This document shows, piece by piece, positions 25,614 to 35,171 of a stretch of DNA of 64,000 nt. The position numbers were made by a program, and so were the translations under genes. The notes below the pieces were generated by a model, which did not search any database, had not been told where the DNA came from, and worked only from the letters and a program-made list of their open reading frames with translations. Source of the DNA: Dyella caseinilytica (GTDB taxonomy: Bacteria; Pseudomonadota; Gammaproteobacteria; Xanthomonadales; Rhodanobacteraceae); contig NZ_CP064030.1 in NCBI RefSeq assembly GCF_016865235.1, forward strand, positions 2,604,001 to 2,668,000. The letters run 5' to 3'. Every line of letters starts with the position of its first letter. Positions within the stretch are counted from its first letter, which is position 1.

Positions 25614-28163
25614 TCACGCCGTCTTTCGCAACCGCAACGCATTGCTAACCACCGACACCGACGACAGACTCATCGCCAGCGCCGCCACCATAGGCGACAG
25701 CACGATGCCAAACAACGGATAGAGCACACCCGCCGCCAGCGGCACCCCCAACGCGTTGTAGACAAACGCAAAGAAAAGGTTTTGGCGAATATTTAGCACC
25801 GTCGCTTTCGACAGCTCGCGCGCATGCAAGATGCCCAGCAAGCTACCCTTCACCAGCGTCAGCTGCGCACTTTCCATCGCGACATCCGTGCCCTGTCCCA
25901 TGGCGATGCCGATATCGGCCACGGCCAATGCGGGGGCATCGTTGATGCCGTCACCCGCCATCGCCACGCATCGGCCTTGCTTGCGCAAAGACTCGACCAC
26001 GGCGGCTTTATCTGCGGGTGAGGCACCGGCATGGATTTCACTGATACCGAGTTCTTTCGCCACATGACTTGCGGTGATGACGTTGTCACCGGTCAACATG
26101 ACAACGTGCATGCCAGCACCCTTGAGCGCAGCGATGGCTTGCAGTGTATCCGACTTGATGCGATCGCTCACGGCAAACAGTCCCGCAAGCTTGCCATCGG
26201 CAGCGAGCATCATCACGGTGGCGCCTTCGCTACGCAACGCATCGACCTTGGCTTGAGCGTCCTGTCTGATCGCGATGCCGGACTGCTCCATCAATCGCTC
26301 ATTGCCAAACACCACCTGGTGGCCTTGCATGCGTCCGCTTACGCCACTACCCGCATGAACACGGAAATCATCGGTTTCAACGAACTGCAATTGTTCTTGC
26401 TTGGCGGCAGCAAGGATGGCTTTCGCCAGCGGATGCTCGCTTGAACGTTCAAGGCTTGCCGCCCACGTCAGCAATCCATCCCGCTCCTGTTCACCCCATG
26501 TCACGATCTCCGTCAACGAAGGCTTACCCTCAGTCAGGGTGCCGGTCTTGTCCACCACCAGCGTATCGGCCTTGCGCAGGGATTCGATCGCTGCAGCATC
26601 CTTGAACAGCAAACCCTGGCTGGCACCGCGCCCGCTCGCCACCATGATCGAAATCGGTGTCGCCAAGCCCAACGCGCAAGGACAGGCGATGATAAGTACC
26701 GAGACTGCCGCAATCAGCCCATGCGCAAGGCGTGGATCCGGACCAAGCCACACCCAGCCGGCGAATGCCAACGCGGCAGCCACGATCACCGTGGGCACAA
26801 ACCACGCAGCGACTTGATCGGCCACACGCTGCAGCGGTGCCTTGCTGCGCTGCGCCTGCGCCACCTGCGCCACGATCTGCGCCAGCACAGTTGATGCACC
26901 GACTTTTTGCGCGCGCATGGTCAGCGCACCATCCCGATTCACGGTACCACCCGTCAGCGCATCGCCCTGCTTTTTCGTTACCGGCATCGGCTCACCGGTG
27001 AGCATCGACTCATCGACCTGGCTGCCGCCACTCAGCACCACGCCATCTACCGGCACTTTCTCGCCGGGGCGAATGCGCAGCACATCGCCGACACTGACGT
27101 CACTCAGCGGCACATCGTGTTCTTCATGGCCTGATACTCGCCGCGCTGTTTTCGGTGCAAGGCCCAGAAGCGCTTTGAGCGCTTCGCCTGTACGCCGGCG
27201 CGCCCGCCATTCCAGAAAATCACCCAGCGTCACCAGCGTGACGATGACCGCCGCGGATTCGAAATACACCGCGACACGTCCATGCATGTCGCGAAAGCCT
27301 GGTGGAAAAATCCCGGGCAGCAAGAAAGCCAAGGCGCTGTAGATCCAGGCCACGCCGGTGCCAACGGCGATCAGCGTGTACATGTTCGGCTGCCATGGTT
27401 TGAGCGAACGCCAGCCGCGTGCAAAAAACGGCGCCCCACCCCACAGCACGACGATGCTGGCAAGCGCGGCTTCGACCCGGGCTGCCGCACGACTCCATGC
27501 ATCCGGCAGAGACATGCCCGCATGCGGTAACATCGCAATGACAAACACCGGCAGTGTCAACGCCACCAACGACCACAATCTGCGCTGCATGGCGCGTACT
27601 TCGCCGCTGTCATCCTCATCCAGGCTCGGCATCGTCGGTTCCAGTGCCATGCCGCACTTCGGGCAATCGCCGGGACCGTCCTGCTGCACCTCCGGATGCA
27701 TGGGACAGGTGTACGTGGCGCCGGGCACCACCGCTGCGGGAGCACGGTGTTCCTGCAAATACAGTGCGGGATCGGCCGTGAATTTCTGCTTGCAACTTGC
27801 GCAGCAGAAATAATACGTTTGACCCTCATGTTCGGCGCGATGCGATGCGGTCGCTGGATCGACGCTCATACCGCACACAGGGTCTTTCACTGTCGCCCCA
27901 GCATGGTTCGCACCATGCTCGTGGTGTGCCATCGGCAATACATTCAAGGTATGCACCGGCACAGCGAAGTTTGCAGGTTTCGCCTGCGTATAACGCGCAG
28001 GTTCGGCATCGAACTTCGTCTTGCAGCCCGCACAGCAGAAATAAAATGTCTGGCCGTTGTAGTCGCTGCGATGCTTGGCATTCGCCGTATCGACATCCAT
28101 CCCGCAAATGGGATCACGCGCTTTGTTACCGGCGGCGTGGCAGCACGATCCTTGTGCACTCAT
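25614..28163 (-). CDS. copA: Copper-exporting P1B-type ATPase with two YHS domains
   Basis: 849 residues. The N-terminus holds two YHS metal-binding domains (about 17-60 DPICGMDVD...YFCCAGCKTKF and 93-137 DPVCGMSVD...YFCCASCKQKF). A heavy-metal-binding zinc-ribbon-like domain follows at about 151-177 (YTCPMHPEVQQDGPGDCPKC). The ATPase core has the actuator TGEP (about 389), the CPC transport motif (IIACPCALGLATP, about 494-496), the phosphorylation site DKTGTLTEGKP (about 538) and the P1B HP motif SSEHPLA (about 577). The hinge is VAMAGDGINDAPALA. CPC indicates Cu(I)/Ag(I) export. The usual HMA domain (GMxCxxC) is absent and replaced by the YHS pair. The start overlaps the MerR-type regulator stop (ATGA). 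Confidence 0.95.
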   Translation of the reverse strand: MSAQGSCCHAAGNKARDPICGMDVDTANAKHRSDYNGQTFYFCCAGCKTKFDAEPARYTQAKPANFAVPVHTLNVLPMAHHEHGANHAGATVKDPVCGMSVDPATASHRAEHEGQTYYFCCASCKQKFTADPALYLQEHRAPAAVVPGATYTCPMHPEVQQDGPGDCPKCGMALEPTMPSLDEDDSGEVRAMQRRLWSLVALTLPVFVIAMLPHAGMSLPDAWSRAAARVEAALASIVVLWGGAPFFARGWRSLKPWQPNMYTLIAVGTGVAWIYSALAFLLPGIFPPGFRDMHGRVAVYFESAAVIVTLVTLGDFLEWRARRRTGEALKALLGLAPKTARRVSGHEEHDVPLSDVSVGDVLRIRPGEKVPVDGVVLSGGSQVDESMLTGEPMPVTKKQGDALTGGTVNRDGALTMRAQKVGASTVLAQIVAQVAQAQRSKAPLQRVADQVAAWFVPTVIVAAALAFAGWVWLGPDPRLAHGLIAAVSVLIIACPCALGLATPISIMVASGRGASQGLLFKDAAAIESLRKADTLVVDKTGTLTEGKPSLTEIVTWGEQERDGLLTWAASLERSSEHPLAKAILAAAKQEQLQFVETDDFRVHAGSGVSGRMQGHQVVFGNERLMEQSGIAIRQDAQAKVDALRSEGATVMMLAADGKLAGLFAVSDRIKSDTLQAIAALKGAGMHVVMLTGDNVITASHVAKELGISEIHAGASPADKAAVVESLRKQGRCVAMAGDGINDAPALAVADIGIAMGQGTDVAMESAQLTLVKGSLLGILHARELSKATVLNIRQNLFFAFVYNALGVPLAAGVLYPLFGIVLSPMVAALAMSLSSVSVVSNALRLRKTA

Positions 28164-28585
28164 GCTTGCACTTCCTCATCGGAAAGCGCCCGCAGAATGG
28201 GACATTGCTCCGGGTGACCGTGACCGGGACAAGCTTCGATCAACTGCTCCAGTCCCTTGCGGATACGCATCAACTCGGCAATACGCGCGTCGATACTGGC
28301 CAGCCGCTGCTCAGCGCGCTGTTTCACTTCTTTCACGCCACGATGCCGGTCCGCCGACAACGCCAGAAGATCACGGATTTCATCGAGCGTGAAACCCAGA
28401 TCTTTCGCACGACGGATAAAACGCAACCGGCTGATCGCCGATTCGTTGTAGCTGCGATAGCCGGACGCTCGCCGTAGCGGTTCGGGCAACAGACCTTCGC
28501 GTTCGTAATAACGAATGGTGTCGATGGCTACGCCGGCGCGCTTGGCAACGGTACCGATGGTCAGGGAGGCTGGTTGACTGTTCAT
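28160..28585 (-). CDS. MerR-family copper-responsive regulator (CueR-like)
   Basis: 141 residues from the ATG at 28585. N-terminal MerR HTH: LTIGTVAKRAGVAIDTIRYY, REGLLPEPLRRASGYRSYN. A dimerisation coiled coil follows, then a metal loop ECPGHGHPEQCPIL with two Cys spaced as in CueR/HmrR proteins. No Cys is seen at the helix-5 position that marks divalent-metal sensors, consistent with Cu(I)/Ag(I). It is co-transcribed with copA (4-base overlap), so one MerR-type promoter upstream should drive both. The upstream TTG at 28589-28591 is a weaker alternative start. Confidence 0.9.
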   Translation of the reverse strand: MNSQPASLTIGTVAKRAGVAIDTIRYYEREGLLPEPLRRASGYRSYNESAISRLRFIRRAKDLGFTLDEIRDLLALSADRHRGVKEVKQRAEQRLASIDARIAELMRIRKGLEQLIEACPGHGHPEQCPILRALSDEEVQA

Positions 28586-28591
28586 GGGCAA

Positions 28592-28623
28592 AGTCTAGAC
28601 CTTTGATCTAGGTCTAGAGTCAA
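28592..28623 (-). promoter_or_regulatory. MerR-type promoter/operator of the cueR-like/copA operon
   Basis: Reading the minus strand: -35 TTGACT (28623-28618), a 20-bp spacer containing the palindrome CTAGACCT / AGGTCTAG, and -10 TAGACT (28597-28592). The overlong 19-20 bp spacer with a central dyad is the hallmark of MerR-family activation by DNA untwisting. It ends 6 nt before the regulator's ATG, implying a very short leader. Confidence 0.8.
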
Positions 28624-28729
28624 GCGGTACGCCATGTCCGTAAAAACCTTCGGTTTTCCCGTTCATTTTCCAGCCAGCTACGGACCCGCCATCCCGGTAA
28701 CCTTGCGCCACCTTAAGGGAATCCCTGCA

Positions 28730-30583
28730 GTGCATAACGAAAACGCCGAGCAACACACACGCGCGTCGCTCCCGCTCGCCCCCTCGCTAGACCCCACCCT
28801 TGCCGCCGCCCACATGCCCCGGCAATTCCGGCCGCTGGATGGCCGCGTGTTGTGGATCAGCTTTGTGGCGATGCTTCTGGGGGCTGCCGTGGCGGGCGTG
28901 GCGAAGCTGCTGACCGCGCTGATCGGCCTGTTTACGAATCTGGCCTTCTATGGCCGTTGGAGCACGGACTTTGTGAGCCCGGCCGGCAGCCACCTGGGCA
29001 AATGGATGATCATCGTGCCGGTGATCGGCGGCCTGATCGTTGGTGTCATGGCACGCTGGGGATCCCGCGCCATCCGTGGCCATGGCATTCCGGAGGCCAT
29101 GGAGCAGGTGCTGCTCAATGAAAGCCGCATCCCTCCCCGCATCACCTGGCTCAAACCCGTGTCGTCGGCGGTAGCCATCGGTACGGGTGGCCCGTTCGGC
29201 GCGGAAGGCCCGATCATCGCCACCGGCGGTGCGCTCGGCTCGCTGATCGCCCAGCTCATGCATGTGACTGCGGACGAACGCAAAACGCTGCTTGCCAGTG
29301 GCGCTGCCGCAGGTATGGCGGCCGTGTTTTCGGCGCCGATTTCCGCTGTGCTATTGGCGATTGAACTGCTTCTGTTCGAACGCCGCGCACGTTCGCTGAT
29401 CCCGGTGGCGTTGGCGGCAACTGTCGGCACGGGCATCCGCTACCTGCTGGAAGGTAACCAGCCGATGTTCCCGATGCCGAACATCCCCACACCAACCCTG
29501 CCCGCACTTGTGGCTTACATCGTGCTGGGCATGCTTGTCGGCGTGATCAGCGTAGGTATCACCAAGCTGACCTACGCCATTGAAGACGGCTTCGAAAAAC
29601 TGCCGATCCATTGGATGTGGTGGCCGGCGCTAGGTGGTCTGGTGGTAGGTATCGTTGGCTACTTCATGCCTCTGACGCTGGGCGTGGGCTACACCAATAT
29701 CGCCGCCGTGCTGACCGGACAATTCACGCTCGGCACTATGCTTGCGCTGTGCCTGCTGAAACTGGTGTCGTGGTCGATCGCGCTGGGTAGCGGCACATCC
29801 GGCGGTACGCTGGCACCGCTGTTCACCATCGGTGGCGCGATGGGCGGCGTGTTTGGGTTAGTGCTGAGCCAAGCCGTTCCGTGGCTGCAGATCGATCCGC
29901 ATATGGCTGCGCTGGTGTGCATGGCGGCCATCTTTGCAGGCGCATCCCGCGCATTTCTCACCTCGGTGGTGTTCGCTTTTGAAACCACGCAGCAGCCACA
30001 TGGTCTGCTGCCACTGCTCGGCGCCTGTGCCGCGGCTTATCTGGTCTCCGGCCTGCTGATGCGCAACACCATCATGACCGAGAAGATCGTGCGCCGAGGC
30101 GTGCGCGTTCCTTCTGATTACTCAGCCGATTATCTCGACCAGATCTATGTGCGCGATGCCTGCAGCCGGGAGATCGTGAGCCTGCAGGCGGACCAGACGA
30201 TTGGCGAGGTTCGCGCTTGGCTCGCATCGGCCGGGTCCAAGACCAAGCATCAGGGCTTTCCGGTGATCGGCAACGACGGAAATGTGCTGGGCGTAATCAC
30301 ACGCCGACAGCTCTATGACGACTCGCGATCGGACAACACCGCCGTGCAATCGCTGATCACGCGAGCGCCGTTGGTCGTGCGCGAAGATCACACCCTGCGC
30401 GAAGCAGCCGATCACATGGTGGAGTCGCAGGTTGGCCGGCTCATCGTGGTCAACAAGCACATGCCTCATCGCATGATCGGCATCATTACGCGCGGCGATT
30501 TGCTCGCTGCCCATGCCAAGCGCCTCAAGGAAGCCCGCGAAGCGTCCCGCCATCTGGGACAAAAGACGACTGCTGCGCCCTGA
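28730..30583 (+). CDS. CLC-family chloride channel/transporter with C-terminal CBS pair
   Basis: About 617 residues from a GTG at 28730 (AAGGGA upstream). An in-frame ATG at 28634 would add 32 residues but lies 11 nt from the MerR -35 box and has no ribosome site. CLC signatures: GIPEAMEQVLL, GTGGPFGAEGPIIATGGALG (gating Glu present), FSAPISAVLLAIELL and GSGTSGGTLAPLFTIGGAMG. The position corresponding to the E. coli ClC proton glutamate (second E of IIEEM) appears to be Leu here, which would favour passive channel activity. Two CBS domains lie at the C-terminus (SLQADQTIGEVRAWLA; APLVVREDHTLREAADHM). Divergent from the copper operon; a strong terminator follows. Confidence 0.93.
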   Translation: MHNENAEQHTRASLPLAPSLDPTLAAAHMPRQFRPLDGRVLWISFVAMLLGAAVAGVAKLLTALIGLFTNLAFYGRWSTDFVSPAGSHLGKWMIIVPVIGGLIVGVMARWGSRAIRGHGIPEAMEQVLLNESRIPPRITWLKPVSSAVAIGTGGPFGAEGPIIATGGALGSLIAQLMHVTADERKTLLASGAAAGMAAVFSAPISAVLLAIELLLFERRARSLIPVALAATVGTGIRYLLEGNQPMFPMPNIPTPTLPALVAYIVLGMLVGVISVGITKLTYAIEDGFEKLPIHWMWWPALGGLVVGIVGYFMPLTLGVGYTNIAAVLTGQFTLGTMLALCLLKLVSWSIALGSGTSGGTLAPLFTIGGAMGGVFGLVLSQAVPWLQIDPHMAALVCMAAIFAGASRAFLTSVVFAFETTQQPHGLLPLLGACAAAYLVSGLLMRNTIMTEKIVRRGVRVPSDYSADYLDQIYVRDACSREIVSLQADQTIGEVRAWLASAGSKTKHQGFPVIGNDGNVLGVITRRQLYDDSRSDNTAVQSLITRAPLVVREDHTLREAADHMVESQVGRLIVVNKHMPHRMIGIITRGDLLAAHAKRLKEAREASRHLGQKTTAAP

Positions 30584-30623
30584 CGTCAAAGCATTGATCT
30601 GACTTTGGCGGGATAACCCGCCG

Positions 30624-30655
30624 ATGCGAGAGCGTTCCCGCTCTCGCATTTTTTT
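30624..30655 (+). terminator. Rho-independent terminator of the CLC gene
   Basis: Perfect 11-bp stem ATGCGAGAGCG / CGCTCTCGCAT with loop TTCC, followed by a run of seven T. It lies 41 nt after the CLC stop codon. Confidence 0.93.
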
Positions 30656-30698
30656 ATAGGCCTTGTGCGCATTGCCGCGTCATCCGCCAACAGACGGA

Positions 30699-32543
30699 TT
30701 ACACAAGCGCATCGTCAGCTGCCACAAAGCCACCCGTCTGCCGTTGCCACAGCCTGGCGTACAAGCCGCCATGCGTAATCAATTGCGCATGCGTGCCGGT
30801 TTCCACCACCAATCCCTTGTCCATCACCACCAGACGGTCCATGCGGGCGATGGTAGATAAACGGTGCGCAATGGCAATCACCGTCTTCCCTTCCATCAGC
30901 AATTCCAGACTTTCCTGGATCGCAGCTTCCACTTCTGAATCGAGCGCGGAAGTAGCTTCATCAAGCACAAGGATCGGTGCGTCTTTCAACAGCACGCGCG
31001 CGATAGCGATGCGCTGACGCTGACCGCCGGAGAGTTTCACGCCGCGCTCGCCGACATGCGCATCAAGGCCGAGACGTCCTTCGCCGTCGACCAGGTTGGG
31101 AATGAATTCGTCGGCGCGCGCCTTGCGTACCGCTTCCCATAGCTGCACTTCGTTGGCATCGGGACGGCCATAAAGCAGGTTGTCGCGTACCGAGCGGTGC
31201 AACAGTGAGGTGTCTTGCGTTACCACGCCGATCTGCGAGCGCAGGCTTTCCTGCGTAACCTGCGAAATATCGGTGCCGTCGATGCGGATGTGGCCGTCTT
31301 CCAAGTCGTACAGGCGCAGCATCACGTTCACTAATGTCGATTTGCCGGCACCGGAGGGACCGACCAGGCCGATCTTTTCACCCGGTCGCACAGCCAGATT
31401 CAACCCGGCAATCACACCGCCCTGCTTACCGTAATGGAAGTGGATGTCTTCGAAGCGCACTTCGCCAGCCACCACTTCCAGCGGCATCGCCCCTTCCCTG
31501 TCCTGCACGGTGCGCGGCTGAGAGATGGTGGTAATGCCGTCCTGCACGGTACCGACGTTTTCGAAAATGCCGTTGACCACCCACATGATCCAGCCGGACA
31601 TGTTGTTGATGCGAATCACCAGCCCCGTGCACAGTGCAATGGCGCCCACGGTAATCCTGCCCTCGCTCCACAACCAGACGGCCAGCGCGGAGGTGCCGAC
31701 GATCAGGAAACCGTTGAGCGTGGTGATGGTGGCATCCATCGCGGTGGTGAGCCGCGTCATGCGGCGCAGTTTCTGCGTCTGCTCCTCCATCGCTTCGGCG
31801 ACATAGGCTTCTTCGCGCTGGGTATGTGCGAACAGCTTGAGCGTGAGCACGTTGCTGTAGCCGTCCACGATACGGCCCATCAGTTTGGAGCGCGCCTCGG
31901 AGGCCAACCAGGAACGCTCGCGCGTGCGTGGAATGAAGATGTACAGCGTGCCGACATAAAGGAACAGCCACACCACCAACGGCATAGCCAGCCAGAAGTC
32001 GGCCTGCGCGAACATCACGATCGCGCTGCCGGTATAGATCGCCACATACCAGATCGCATCCACGATCTGCACCGCCGATTCGCGCAGCGATGCGCCGGTT
32101 TGCATGATGCGGTTGGCGATGCGTCCGGCATAGTCGTTCTGAAAGAAGCCCAGGCTCTGGCGGATCACATAACGATGGTTTTGCCAGCGGATGCGATTAG
32201 TCAGGTTGGGCACCACCGCCTGGTTCACCAGCAGATCGTGCACGCCGATAAAGAGCGGGCGCAGCACCAGGGCAACAAAACCCATCCACAGCAACTCACG
32301 GCCGTGAACCTGGAAAAAGGACTTTCCGGGCTCGCCTTTGGCCATGTCGACAATGCGGCCGATAAAGCCGAACAGCGACACCTCGACCAGGGCCACGCCC
32401 AAGCCCACCACGATGGCCGCGGCAAATACCGGCCATACCTGACGCAAATAGAACACGTAGAACCGCCACACGGACTTCGGCGGCATGCTGTCGACGGGCT
32501 CCTTGAAGGCGTCGATCAGGGATTCGAACCAGCGAAAGATCAT
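30699..32543 (-). CDS. ABC transporter, fused permease and ATPase (multidrug/lipid exporter type)
   Basis: 614 residues: a six-helix exporter domain (about 25-330) followed by a nucleotide-binding domain. Walker A is GPSGAGKST (395-403), the Q-loop VVTQDTSLLHR (about 440), the signature LSGGQRQR (504-511), Walker B ILVLDEATSALDSE (524-537) and the switch His AIAHRLSTI (about 555). It is a half-transporter expected to act as a homo- or heterodimer in the inner membrane. The substrate is not deducible. It stands alone on the minus strand, with 150 bp before the plus-strand channel gene. Confidence 0.93.
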   Translation of the reverse strand: MIFRWFESLIDAFKEPVDSMPPKSVWRFYVFYLRQVWPVFAAAIVVGLGVALVEVSLFGFIGRIVDMAKGEPGKSFFQVHGRELLWMGFVALVLRPLFIGVHDLLVNQAVVPNLTNRIRWQNHRYVIRQSLGFFQNDYAGRIANRIMQTGASLRESAVQIVDAIWYVAIYTGSAIVMFAQADFWLAMPLVVWLFLYVGTLYIFIPRTRERSWLASEARSKLMGRIVDGYSNVLTLKLFAHTQREEAYVAEAMEEQTQKLRRMTRLTTAMDATITTLNGFLIVGTSALAVWLWSEGRITVGAIALCTGLVIRINNMSGWIMWVVNGIFENVGTVQDGITTISQPRTVQDREGAMPLEVVAGEVRFEDIHFHYGKQGGVIAGLNLAVRPGEKIGLVGPSGAGKSTLVNVMLRLYDLEDGHIRIDGTDISQVTQESLRSQIGVVTQDTSLLHRSVRDNLLYGRPDANEVQLWEAVRKARADEFIPNLVDGEGRLGLDAHVGERGVKLSGGQRQRIAIARVLLKDAPILVLDEATSALDSEVEAAIQESLELLMEGKTVIAIAHRLSTIARMDRLVVMDKGLVVETGTHAQLITHGGLYARLWQRQTGGFVAADDALV

Positions 32544-32724
32544 GGCGTCCTGCCCGGCTGCGGGCCATCGGGGATGGAGGATCGAGCCGCCACACTATAC
32601 AGGCTATGCCAATGCCTACGGCTCATCACGCCTTCTGCGCACGACCCTCAACCCTGAACGCCGACTGCCTCGGAATGGCTCATATCCGCAATAACAATTG
32701 ACCGTCTGGCATGTCATTCGGATC

Positions 32725-35166
32725 ATGCAGGACATGCGCATTCTTATTCGTCAGCTTTTCATCACGTCGCTTGCACTGGGCGCACTCGGCCTTGGGGCAT
32801 CCTCCGCATACGCGCAGAGCTCACTGCAGTCGAGCAGCGCACCGGCCAGTGCAAGTTCCACGCAAGACCCAGCCCAGGCGCTGATCGGACTCAACAAGCA
32901 GCTCGACACCATCAAGACCACGCTGAGCAGCAAGACTGCCACCGGTACGCCGTTGAATGATCTGCGCAGTCAGGCCGGCACTGTGCAGCAACAGGCCAAT
33001 CAGTGGCTGGAGACGCTGACGCCCCAGATGGACAGCGTGCAGTCGCGGCTGACCGTGCTCGGCCCTCCCCCGGCGGCCGGTGCCCCGCCGGAAACCGCCG
33101 CGGTCAGCCAGCAGCGTCGCCAACTGGAGCGCGACAAGAGCAAGTTGGACAGCGAGATCAAGCAAGCGCAACTGCTGAGCCAGGATGCCATCAAGCTGAC
33201 CACGGAAATTGCCGAGACGCGCAACGAGCAATTCCAGATGCAACTGGCCATGCGTGCCAATTCGCCGCTCAGCCTCCACTTCTGGTCAGATATTGCCAAT
33301 TCGTTCCCCGACGACACCGACCACCTCAAGCGCATCGGCGGCTTGCTGGCCGACGGTGTCAACGACGCATGGCAGCCCGGTAACCGCACACCTTTCCTGC
33401 TCTGCCTGCTCGGCGCGGTGCTGTTGATCGTGCCCGGCCGCTGGCTGGTGGAACGGGCGGCGCTGGCGGTGGTCATCCGCTTCATGCCGGAAGGGCATTT
33501 CCGACGCAGTGCCTTGGCGGTGATCTTCACGCTAACCGTCACGCTATCGATCGGATTGGCCTTTTGGCTGATTCATCAGGGCCTCAATTGGAATGACACG
33601 CTGGACGAGGATCTGGAGACGCTGGCGCAATCGATCGTGCGCTCGGCATTTTTCTCGGCGTTTATCGCCGGACTTGGGCGCGCGCTGCTCTCCTACCATC
33701 ATCCTTCCTGGCGCCTGCCCGTACTGATGGACGGCACGGCGCGTGCGCTGCGCTGGTTTCCATGGTTGCTGGGCGGCGCGTTTCTGCTGCTTGGCGTGCT
33801 TGAGCACGTCAACAGCGCAGCTGGCAGCAGCCTGCCTGCCACTGTCTGCACGCATGCTTTCCTGGCGCTGCTGATCAGCGGACTGATCGGCACGGCATTG
33901 GTGCGCATCAAACGGATCAAGCGCCATCACGATCACGAAAAGCAGGTCAAGCATTCGCTATGGGTCGGTGCACTCGCGGGTGTAGCTACCTTGGCGGTCG
34001 CGGTGGCGTGGCTGGCCGTACTCAGCGGGTACATTGCATTTGCCTTCTTCATCTCCTGGCAGATGCTGTGGGTCGGCATGATCGTTGCCTCGCTCTACAT
34101 GCTCATCCATCTGCAGCACGATCTGTTCGAGACACTGCTCACGCCCAAGGGACGCAGCGGCCAGAAGCTGCAATCGGCATTCAATATTTCGCCCAATGCG
34201 CTGGAACAGTCCTCGACCATCTTGTCGGCGATCTGCCGCGTGCTATTGCTGCTGGTGGCGGTGGGCACCTTGCTGATGCCGTTCGGCGGCGGTCCGAATG
34301 ATCTGTTCTCGCACATCGGTAATGTATTCGTCGGACTCAAGGTCGGCCAGCTGACGATCAAGCCCGGCGCGATCTTCAATGCGCTGATCGTGTTCGTGGC
34401 AGGCATGTTGGTGGTGCGCATCATCAAGCGCTGGCTGGCCGAACAGTTACTGCCCAAGACCAGGTTCGACCTCGGCATGCAGATGTCGATCATTACGCTA
34501 CTCAACTACGTGGCGGTGGTGATCGTGTTCGCGCTATCACTGAAGACCGCCGACGTCAGCCTGGAAAGCCTCACTTGGATCGCCAGCGCCCTGTCGGTGG
34601 GTATCGGCTTCGGCCTGCAAGCGATCGTGTCGAACTTCATTTCCGGCCTGATCCTGCTGGCCGAGCAACCGGTGAAGGTGGGTGACTGGGTCAGCATGTC
34701 CGGCGTGGAAGGTGACGTGAAACGCATCAATGTGCGTGCCACGGAAATCCAGCTGTGGGACCGCTCCACCATGATCGTGCCGAACTCGCAGTTCATCACC
34801 CAGAACGTGCGCAATGTTACGCACGGCAACGCGCTTGGCCGCGTCAAGATCACCCTGCCGATGCCGCTTGGCACCGATGCTGCGAAGATGCGCGAGATCA
34901 TGATGGAGGTGCTGACGGGGAGCGAGGTCACGCTCGAAACGCCAGCACCTTACGTGCGACTGGATGATGTCACCAGCAGCGCCATGACTTTCAGCGGCGT
35001 GGCTTACGTGCACAGTCCGCGTGATGCGTCGGCAGTGAAGAGCGATCTGCTGTTCGAGATGCTGTCCAGGCTGGAAAAGGCACAGCTGCCGTTGTCCACG
35101 CCGCAGAGCATGATCGTGCGCAACTTGGGCCCGCTGGGCGAAGACAGTCCCGCCGCACCCGGATAA
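32725..35166 (+). CDS. Large MscS-family mechanosensitive channel with DUF3772 domain
   Basis: About 813 residues. A signal peptide (LFITSLALGALGLGASSAYA) is followed by a periplasmic helical DUF3772-type region (about 45-170; LIGLNKQLDTIKTTLSSK, QQRRQLERDKSKLDSEI). About ten membrane helices then lead to the MscS core: GIGFGLQAIVSNFISGLILL, EQPVKVGDWVSMSGVEGDVK, TMIVPNSQFITQNVRNVTH. This resembles the large MscK/YbiO/DUF3772 type, which releases solutes on osmotic downshock. Starts at 32698 (TTG), 32725 and 32734 (ATG) are all possible; none has a good ribosome site. The AraC gene follows 5 nt later. Confidence 0.9.
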   Translation: MQDMRILIRQLFITSLALGALGLGASSAYAQSSLQSSSAPASASSTQDPAQALIGLNKQLDTIKTTLSSKTATGTPLNDLRSQAGTVQQQANQWLETLTPQMDSVQSRLTVLGPPPAAGAPPETAAVSQQRRQLERDKSKLDSEIKQAQLLSQDAIKLTTEIAETRNEQFQMQLAMRANSPLSLHFWSDIANSFPDDTDHLKRIGGLLADGVNDAWQPGNRTPFLLCLLGAVLLIVPGRWLVERAALAVVIRFMPEGHFRRSALAVIFTLTVTLSIGLAFWLIHQGLNWNDTLDEDLETLAQSIVRSAFFSAFIAGLGRALLSYHHPSWRLPVLMDGTARALRWFPWLLGGAFLLLGVLEHVNSAAGSSLPATVCTHAFLALLISGLIGTALVRIKRIKRHHDHEKQVKHSLWVGALAGVATLAVAVAWLAVLSGYIAFAFFISWQMLWVGMIVASLYMLIHLQHDLFETLLTPKGRSGQKLQSAFNISPNALEQSSTILSAICRVLLLLVAVGTLLMPFGGGPNDLFSHIGNVFVGLKVGQLTIKPGAIFNALIVFVAGMLVVRIIKRWLAEQLLPKTRFDLGMQMSIITLLNYVAVVIVFALSLKTADVSLESLTWIASALSVGIGFGLQAIVSNFISGLILLAEQPVKVGDWVSMSGVEGDVKRINVRATEIQLWDRSTMIVPNSQFITQNVRNVTHGNALGRVKITLPMPLGTDAAKMREIMMEVLTGSEVTLETPAPYVRLDDVTSSAMTFSGVAYVHSPRDASAVKSDLLFEMLSRLEKAQLPLSTPQSMIVRNLGPLGEDSPAAPG

Positions 35167-35171
35167 TCATC

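Noticed and set aside
31434..32657. 407-codon plus-strand frame opposite the ABC transporter
   Set aside because: Histidine-rich low-complexity translation; the opposite strand encodes all ABC motifs in the correct order.
32698..32733. TTGACC as a -35 box and as a TTG start for the mechanosensitive channel
   Set aside because: No matching -10 at 16-18 bp, and the signal peptide fits starts at 32725 or 32734 better.
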